Below are positions 59,354 to 64,000 of a DNA stretch of 64,000 nt, piece after piece. Position 1 is the first letter of the stretch, and each line of letters begins with the position of its first letter. Below the pieces are notes generated by a model. The model searched no databases. It was not told the DNA's origin and worked only from the letters and a program-made list of their open reading frames with translations. This stretch comes from Streptomyces sp. RFCAC02 (GTDB lineage: Bacteria; Actinomycetota; Actinomycetes; Streptomycetales; Streptomycetaceae), in contig NZ_SAUH01000001.1 in the NCBI RefSeq assembly GCF_004193175.1, forward strand, positions 4,373,501 to 4,437,500. The letters run 5' to 3'. A program made the position numbers and the translations under genes.

Positions 59354-61144
59354 CTACCCGGTGTGTGTCTCCGTGTGCGCGCCGTCGAGGCGCTGGGCGG
59401 TGTTCACCAGGCCGACCATGCTGAACGCCTGTGGCGTGTTGCCCAGGTGGCGGTGGGCGTGCGGGTCGTACTCCTCGCTGAGCAGGCCGACGTCGTTGCG
59501 CAGGCCGAGCAGCCGCTCGAACAGTTCCTCCGCCTCGGCGGTGCGGCCGGTGCCGTGCAGGGCGTCGGCCAGCCAGAACGAGCAGGCCAGGAACGCGCCC
59601 TCCGAGCCGGGCAGCCCGTCGGCCGTGCCGCCGTCCTCCGTGCGGTACCGCAGGAGGAGGCCGTTCTCGCACAGCTCCTTCTGGACGGCCCGCACCGTGC
59701 CGTGCACCCGCGGGTCGTCCCAGGGCAGGAACCCGACGCGCGGCAGGAGCAGCAGCGCCGCGTCCAGGTCGGGCGAGCCGTACGACCGGGTGAACGTGTT
59801 GCGCCCGGCGTCGTAGCCCTTCTCGCACACCTCGGCGCGCACGCGGTCGCGCAGCGCGGCCCACCGGTCGGCGGGGCCGGGCAGGTTGTGGGTGCGCACG
59901 GCGCGCACCGCCCGGTCGAAACCGGCCCACGCCATCACCCGGGAGTGCGTGAAGTGCCGGCGCGGGCCGCGGGTCTCCCACAGGCTGTCGTCGGGGCGGT
60001 CCCAGTTGCCCTCCAGGTACTCCAGCAGGGCGCGCTGCACGGCCCACGCGCTGTCGATGGGCGCGAGCCCGGCCTCGCGCGCCAGGTGCAGGCCGTCGAG
60101 GACCTCGCCCCACACGTCGAGCTGGAACTGGCCCGCCGCGGCGTTCCCGATCCGTACCGGTGAGGAGTCCGCGTAGCCCGGCAGCCAGTCGAGCGAGGTC
60201 TCGGTCAGCCGCCGCCTGCCGTCGAGGCCGTACATGATCTGCAGGTCCGCCGGGTCGCCGGCCGCGGCCCGCAGCAGCCACTCCCGCCACGCGCGGGCCT
60301 CGTCGGTGAAGCCGGTGCCCAGCAGCGCCTGGAGCGTGAACGTCGCGTCCCGCAGCCAGCAGAAGCGGTAGTCCCAATTGCGGGGGCCGCGGAGCTGCTC
60401 GGGCAGCGAGGTGGTCGCGGCGGCGACGATGCCGCCGGTCGGCGCGTACGTGAGGGCCTTCAGCGTGATCAGGGCGCGCCGTACGGGTCCGCGCCAGCGC
60501 CCCTCGTACGCGCAGCCGCTGAGCCACCCGCGCCAGAAGTCGGCCGTCTCCGTCAGCGCCAGCTCCGGATCGACCGGGTGCGGCCTCGGCAGGTGGGAGT
60601 CCCGGTGGGTGAGGACGAACGGCACGCGCTGCCCGGCCGCCACGGTGAACCGCGCGGTGGTGCCGCCGCCCTCGTCCGCCAGGGACACGGGCGTCCGCAG
60701 CCACACGGCGTCGGGGCCGGCGACCGCCTGCAGATCCTCGCCCTCCCGGGTGATCCACGGGACGATGCTGCCGTAGTCGAACCGCAGCCGCAGGTCCATC
60801 CGCATCGTCACGCGTCCACTGACGCCCTCGACCAGCCGCACGATGTCGGCGGCCTCGCCGCGCACCGGCATGAAGTCGATGACGCGCACGGTGCCGTCCG
60901 GGGTCTCCCAGTCCGTCTCCAGGACGAGGGTGTCCTCGCGGTAGCGGCGGCGGGTGGCGCGGTCGGCGCCCTCGGGGCGCAGCCGCCAGTGTCCCGCGCT
61001 GTCGTCGTGCAGCAGCGCGGCGAAGCAGGCGGGGGAGTCGAAGCGGGGCAGGCACAGCCAGTCGACTGACCCGTCGAGGCCGACCAGGGCTGCGGTGTGG
61101 AGGTCGCCGAGCAGGGCGTAGTCCTCGATCAGCCGGCGTGTCAT
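59354..61144 (-). CDS. GH15-family glycoside hydrolase (glucoamylase/trehalase type)
   Basis: 596 aa from ATG 61144. The N-terminal beta domain (IEDYALLGDLHTAALVGLDGSVDWLCLPRFDSPACFAALL) and the alpha-barrel with RNWDYRFCWLRDATFTLQALL, MYGLDGRRRLTETSLDWLPGY and LLSEEYDPHAHRHLGN (catalytic base Glu) match bacterial GH15 proteins. These hydrolyse alpha-glucosides, or trehalose in actinobacterial members. Its ATG overlaps the dehydrogenase stop (ATGA), suggesting the released glucose is oxidised by the partner. No signal peptide, so cytoplasmic. Confidence 0.93.
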   Translation of the reverse strand: MTRRLIEDYALLGDLHTAALVGLDGSVDWLCLPRFDSPACFAALLHDDSAGHWRLRPEGADRATRRRYREDTLVLETDWETPDGTVRVIDFMPVRGEAADIVRLVEGVSGRVTMRMDLRLRFDYGSIVPWITREGEDLQAVAGPDAVWLRTPVSLADEGGGTTARFTVAAGQRVPFVLTHRDSHLPRPHPVDPELALTETADFWRGWLSGCAYEGRWRGPVRRALITLKALTYAPTGGIVAAATTSLPEQLRGPRNWDYRFCWLRDATFTLQALLGTGFTDEARAWREWLLRAAAGDPADLQIMYGLDGRRRLTETSLDWLPGYADSSPVRIGNAAAGQFQLDVWGEVLDGLHLAREAGLAPIDSAWAVQRALLEYLEGNWDRPDDSLWETRGPRRHFTHSRVMAWAGFDRAVRAVRTHNLPGPADRWAALRDRVRAEVCEKGYDAGRNTFTRSYGSPDLDAALLLLPRVGFLPWDDPRVHGTVRAVQKELCENGLLLRYRTEDGGTADGLPGSEGAFLACSFWLADALHGTGRTAEAEELFERLLGLRNDVGLLSEEYDPHAHRHLGNTPQAFSMVGLVNTAQRLDGAHTETHTG

Positions 61145-62205
61145 GCGTCCGGGCCGTCGAGCGTGACGACGACCTTCACGTCGTCCGGGTGTTTCCCGCC
61201 GTACGCCTCGGGGGCGCGGTCGAGGGGGACGCGGCGGGTGATGAGGCGGCCGAGCCAGCCGGCGTCGGCCGCGCCGAGCGCGTCGGCGGCGCGCCGGTAG
61301 TGGTCGGTGCGCGCGTTGACGGAGCCGACGACCGCGCCGTTGCCGAGGACCAGGGCGCGGTTGACGCCGCCCGCGTCCACGGTCAGGTCGCGGCCGGGGG
61401 TGGACACGCCCGTCAGGCAGACGACGCCGTACGCGCCGGCGCCGGCGAGGGCGCCGAGGACGAGCGGTCCTGCGCCGGTCGCCTCCAGCACGATGTCGGG
61501 GCGTACGGCGTCGAGCACGCGGTCGATCGTGTCCGTGTGGTAGGTGGCGCCGAGGTCCTCGACCAGCGCGGGCTTCGGGCCGTCCGTGACCTGGTCGAGG
61601 ACGTGCACGTCCAGGCCGCGCTGCGCGCCGAGGAGGGCGCCGAGCAGGCCGATCGGCCCCGCGCCGGTGACGAGGACGCGCCGCGGCTCGAACCAGGCCC
61701 TGCCGCCGATCCGCTCGATCTCGTCCCAGGCCTTCGCGACGACGCTGGTCGGCTCGAGCAGGACCCCGACGTCGGCCAGGCGGGCGTCGAGCGGGACGGC
61801 GTAGGCCGCCTCGACGGTCCAGAGCTGGGCCGCGTAGCCGTCGCGCTCCTTGATGCCGCGCTCGGTGTAGCGGCCGTTGCGGCACATGTCGAACTGTCCG
61901 CGGGCGCAGGCGCCGCACGGTTCGGGGTCGGGGCGGCGGACGACGCCGGCCACGAGGTCGCCGGGGGAGAAGCCGCTGCCGTGCGGCGCCCGCCTGACCC
62001 GGCCGAAGGACTCGTGCCCGAGGACCAGGCGGTCCCTGCCCGGCGGGGCGGCGCCGTACTCGCCCGTCACGATCTCCCGGTCCGTCCCGCAGACGCCGAC
62101 CGCGATGCCCTCGACGAGCAGGTCGTCCTCGCCGGGGGTCGGGTCGGGAAGCTCGGAGACGGTCAGGGAATCCTTCCGCTCCGGCTCGATCGTCACCGCT
62201 CGCAT
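61141..62205 (-). CDS. Zinc-dependent glucose 1-dehydrogenase (MDR family)
   Basis: 354 aa. Catalytic zinc ligands VGVCGTDREIV (Cys) and GHESFGRV (His, Glu); structural zinc loop CGACARGQFDMC; Rossmann motif VLVTGAGPIGLLGALLGAQRG. PEGVNRAL-type substrate region and KHPDDVKVVV at the C-terminus fit glucose dehydrogenases. Uses NAD(P)+ to form glucono-lactone. First gene of the operon with GH15. Together they could convert stored or imported glucosides to gluconate. Confidence 0.9.
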   Translation of the reverse strand: MRAVTIEPERKDSLTVSELPDPTPGEDDLLVEGIAVGVCGTDREIVTGEYGAAPPGRDRLVLGHESFGRVRRAPHGSGFSPGDLVAGVVRRPDPEPCGACARGQFDMCRNGRYTERGIKERDGYAAQLWTVEAAYAVPLDARLADVGVLLEPTSVVAKAWDEIERIGGRAWFEPRRVLVTGAGPIGLLGALLGAQRGLDVHVLDQVTDGPKPALVEDLGATYHTDTIDRVLDAVRPDIVLEATGAGPLVLGALAGAGAYGVVCLTGVSTPGRDLTVDAGGVNRALVLGNGAVVGSVNARTDHYRRAADALGAADAGWLGRLITRRVPLDRAPEAYGGKHPDDVKVVVTLDGPDA

Positions 62206-62430
62206 GGGTCGACCTCCCCGTCGTCCGTGGCCGCGCCCGCCGCCGGGTCAGCCGCCTCCGTGACACGGGTGGCCGGGAGCCGCCGGGTGAAACATCCGGG
62301 CCGCGCCACGGGCGCGGTCGTCACTCCCGGTGAGGTTGCGCCCCACCGTCTGGTCATGGGCCCACCCGGCGCGTACAGTTGTGCGGCGGACCGGCGACCG
62401 AACGGTTGTCCGGGCCGCTTCCGACAATTG

Positions 62431-62538
62431 AATGCGTGTGCGAACGAGGGAAGCCGGTGCGAATCCGGCGCTGACCTGCAACCGTGAGTGACGCCCCTGG
62501 GGGCCGTCACGAGCCGGAATGCTCGCCGCACGCGTGCA
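62431..62538 (+). ncRNA. Cobalamin riboswitch aptamer
   Basis: The core reads GAGGGAAGCCGGTGCGAATC (62445-62464) then CGGCGCTGACCTGCAACCGT, and the B12-box equivalent GAGCCGGAATGCTCGCCG follows near 62511-62528. The outer P1 stem TGCGTGTGCG (62433-62442) faces CGCACGCGTGCA (62527-62538). This is the standard actinobacterial cobalamin element. It precedes a secreted cobalamin-type uptake gene by about 150 bases and shuts it down when adenosylcobalamin is high. Downstream, TTTCGC (62632-62637) can pair with GCGAAA (62674-62679) beside the ribosome-binding site. Confidence 0.92.
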
Positions 62539-62687
62539 CTGCTTCCCACTGTCACGGTCTGCAGAGTGGAGCCCTGGGTCCTCCGGCCCCTCGGCCCCTG
62601 CCGCCGCTCCTCCACACGAGCGCGCCAGGGGTTTCGCGATGTCCGGGGCGTCGCGCGGGGTCCGCCTGCCCCAGCGAAAGGCCCGCG

Positions 62688-63749
62688 ATGCCGCTCCGCG
62701 CCGAAGCCGCCCGCGCCGTCGGGATACGGGCCGCCGCCCTCACCGTCCTCCTCGTCCTGCTGCAGGCCCTGCTGCCGCCGACCGCCGCACGGGCCGCGCA
62801 GCCCACGGCGGCCGGCACCCCCGGGTTCTGCCCCGGTGCCGCCGGCGTGACGGTCGTCGTCGACTTCCGCGAGCTGGGCGGCGGGCAGGTCGTGCGCTGC
62901 GCGCCGGACGCGCCCGCCGACGGCCTCGCCGCGCTGCGGGCCGCCGGGTTCGAGATCACCGGGACGAGCCGGTGGGGCGACTCGTTCGTCTGCCGCATCA
63001 ACGGCCGCCCCGGCGTGGACGCCGAACCCTGCACGGACACCCCGCCGGCCTCGGCGTACTGGTCGTACTGGCACGCGGAGAACGGCGGGTCCTGGACGTA
63101 CAGCCAGCGCGGCGCCTCGTACCGCACCCCGGCGGAGGGCACGTTCGAGGGCTGGTCGTTCTCGCTGGACCGGGAGATGGACGACGCGCCGCCGCCCGGT
63201 GTCGCCCCGGTCCGTCCCGTGCCGGACGACGGCGGGGACGGTGGTGGCGGGGACGACGGGGACGACGGCGGGACCGCGCCGGGCGGCAGCGGCGGCTCGT
63301 CCTCCGGCTCGTCCGGCTCGGATTCCGGCGCCGGCCCGGACCCGGGCTCCACCGCGGGCACCGACCCCTCCGACGGCGACGGCGGGAACACCCCGCCCGC
63401 CGGGCAGCCGTCGGCCCCCGGCGCCGACCCGTCCCCCGACGACGCGCCCACCCCGGACGACGACGCCACCGCCACACCGGACGACGGGCCGACCGGGCCG
63501 GACGACGACGCCACGACCCCCGCCCCCGCGGACGGGACCACGGCCCCCGCCCCCTCCGAGGCCCCGGCCTGGAGCGGCGAGGACGAGGAGTTCGAACAGG
63601 AACGCGCCGAACGGGACGGGTCGTCGCGAGGCCCCTCCCCGGCCACCGTCGCCGTGCTGGCCCTGGTCGCCGCGCTCGCGGCCGGCGGTGCCCTCGCCGC
63701 CAGGCGCCGGCGCCGCACCGCCGAGGCACGGACGGACGACGCCGCATGA
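62688..63749 (+). CDS. Secreted transcobalamin-like (DUF4430-type) surface protein
   Basis: 353 aa from ATG 62688, RBS GAAAGG. Signal peptide (RAAALTVLLVLLQALLPPTAARAA), one domain of about 150 residues (VTVVVDFRELGGGQVVRCA, DGLAALRAAGFEITGT, SAYWSYWHAENGGSWTYSQRGA) like the cobalamin-binding DUF4430 domain, a 150-residue acidic Pro/Ser/Asp linker, and a C-terminal membrane helix (TVAVLALVAALAAGGALAARRRRR) that anchors it. Under cobalamin riboswitch control, it probably captures B12 outside the cell for the ECF transporter encoded next. Confidence 0.85.
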   Translation: MPLRAEAARAVGIRAAALTVLLVLLQALLPPTAARAAQPTAAGTPGFCPGAAGVTVVVDFRELGGGQVVRCAPDAPADGLAALRAAGFEITGTSRWGDSFVCRINGRPGVDAEPCTDTPPASAYWSYWHAENGGSWTYSQRGASYRTPAEGTFEGWSFSLDREMDDAPPPGVAPVRPVPDDGGDGGGGDDGDDGGTAPGGSGGSSSGSSGSDSGAGPDPGSTAGTDPSDGDGGNTPPAGQPSAPGADPSPDDAPTPDDDATATPDDGPTGPDDDATTPAPADGTTAPAPSEAPAWSGEDEEFEQERAERDGSSRGPSPATVAVLALVAALAAGGALAARRRRRTAEARTDDAA

Positions 63750-64000
63750 CACCGCGACTCCTGCCGCGCGCGCTGCACCCCGGCGCCTGGTGGCTGTGGG
63801 CACTCGGCCTCGCGGCCGCGGCGAGCCGCACGACCAACCCCGTCCTCCTCGCCCTGCTCCTCGCCGCCGCCGGCTGCGTCGTGGCGCGGCGGCGCACGGA
63901 CGCGCCCTGGGCGCTCTCGTTCCGCATGTACGTCGTCCTCGGCGGGGTGATCGTGGCGGCCCGCGTCCTGTTCCGCGTCGTCTTCGGCGGCGGCAGCGGG
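63746..64000 (+). CDS. ECF transporter T component, N-terminal part (cut by window)
   Basis: 85 codons to the window end; ATG overlaps the upstream stop. MTPRLLPRALHPGAWWLWALGLAAAASRTTNP and VVARRRTDAPWALSFRMYVVLGG show membrane helices and the start typical of energy-coupling factor transmembrane (EcfT-like) proteins that power vitamin uptake. The riboswitch upstream points to cobalamin. Confidence 0.75.
   Translation, partial: MTPRLLPRALHPGAWWLWALGLAAAASRTTNPVLLALLLAAAGCVVARRRTDAPWALSFRMYVVLGGVIVAARVLFRVVFGGGSG

Noticed and set aside
1..64000. CRISPR arrays, tRNA/rRNA genes and insertion sequences
   Set aside because: No regular repeat-spacer array, cloverleaf-like segment, rRNA stretch or transposase was recognised by reading; a covariance-model scan was not possible.

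Overview
The window is chromosomal DNA of a Streptomyces-type actinomycete. It is very GC-rich with strong GC bias at third codon positions, uses many GTG starts and ATGA stop/start overlaps, and carries typical streptomycete families: a fused 2-oxoglutarate decarboxylase (Kgd), a kinase/roadblock pair of conservon type, DUF397, DUF6104, TerD, PadR/DUF4097, a sigma-B-like promoter and four TetR regulators. I see no tRNA, rRNA, IS element or CRISPR array.

Layout. 1-2171: end of a dehydrogenase, a PadR/DUF4097 operon with a palindromic operator laid over its promoter, and a DUF6104 gene. 2283-15270 (+): the most notable region. A trypsin-VMAP protein, a MoxR AAA+ ATPase and a vWA/SAV_2336-TPR protein form a vWA-MoxR-VMAP type conflict module. 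Directly behind it lies an FxSxx-COOH-type peptide system: precursor (fxsA-like), radical SAM/SPASM maturase (fxsB-like), a HExxH protein of the peptide beta-hydroxylase type, and a TIR-like/NB-ARC/TPR protein (fxsT-like). 15359-24276 (-): Kgd, a two-component pair, a spermidine-synthase-like protein, a GH25 lysozyme and a PP2C-like phosphatase. 24587-32368: a conservon-like kinase and roadblock protein, an NlpC/P60 homologue without its catalytic cysteine, a probably frameshifted DUF397 gene, TetR regulators and small proteins.

32449-34882: an NmrA-like reductase, then a toxin-antitoxin pair lying between two fragments of what looks like one haloalkane dehalogenase gene, then a TetR/SnoaL-like divergent pair with a perfect inverted-repeat operator. 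35338-46000 (-): site-2 protease, EamA exporter, phosphoribosyltransferase-hydrolase fusion, glycosyltransferase operon, phosphoketolase, a ChaB protein behind a sigma-B-type promoter, and a NarL-type two-component system. 46110-59157: DedA, PucR, flotillin/NfeD, aldo-keto reductase, TerD, a BlaI/M56 pair bracketed by two copies of the same inverted repeat, two CNNM/CBS membrane proteins, an Nei-type glycosylase and an ABC exporter. 59354-64000: a GH15 hydrolase/glucose dehydrogenase operon and a cobalamin riboswitch upstream of a secreted transcobalamin-like protein and an ECF transporter T component cut by the window end.

How the parts work together. In 2283-15270 the NTPase and vWA parts probably sense and switch, the protease and TIR-like domains are candidate effectors, and the RiPP-like genes would make a modified peptide. 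Whether the two halves form one system is inference from adjacency. Most of the remaining genes are ordinary core or accessory streptomycete functions.
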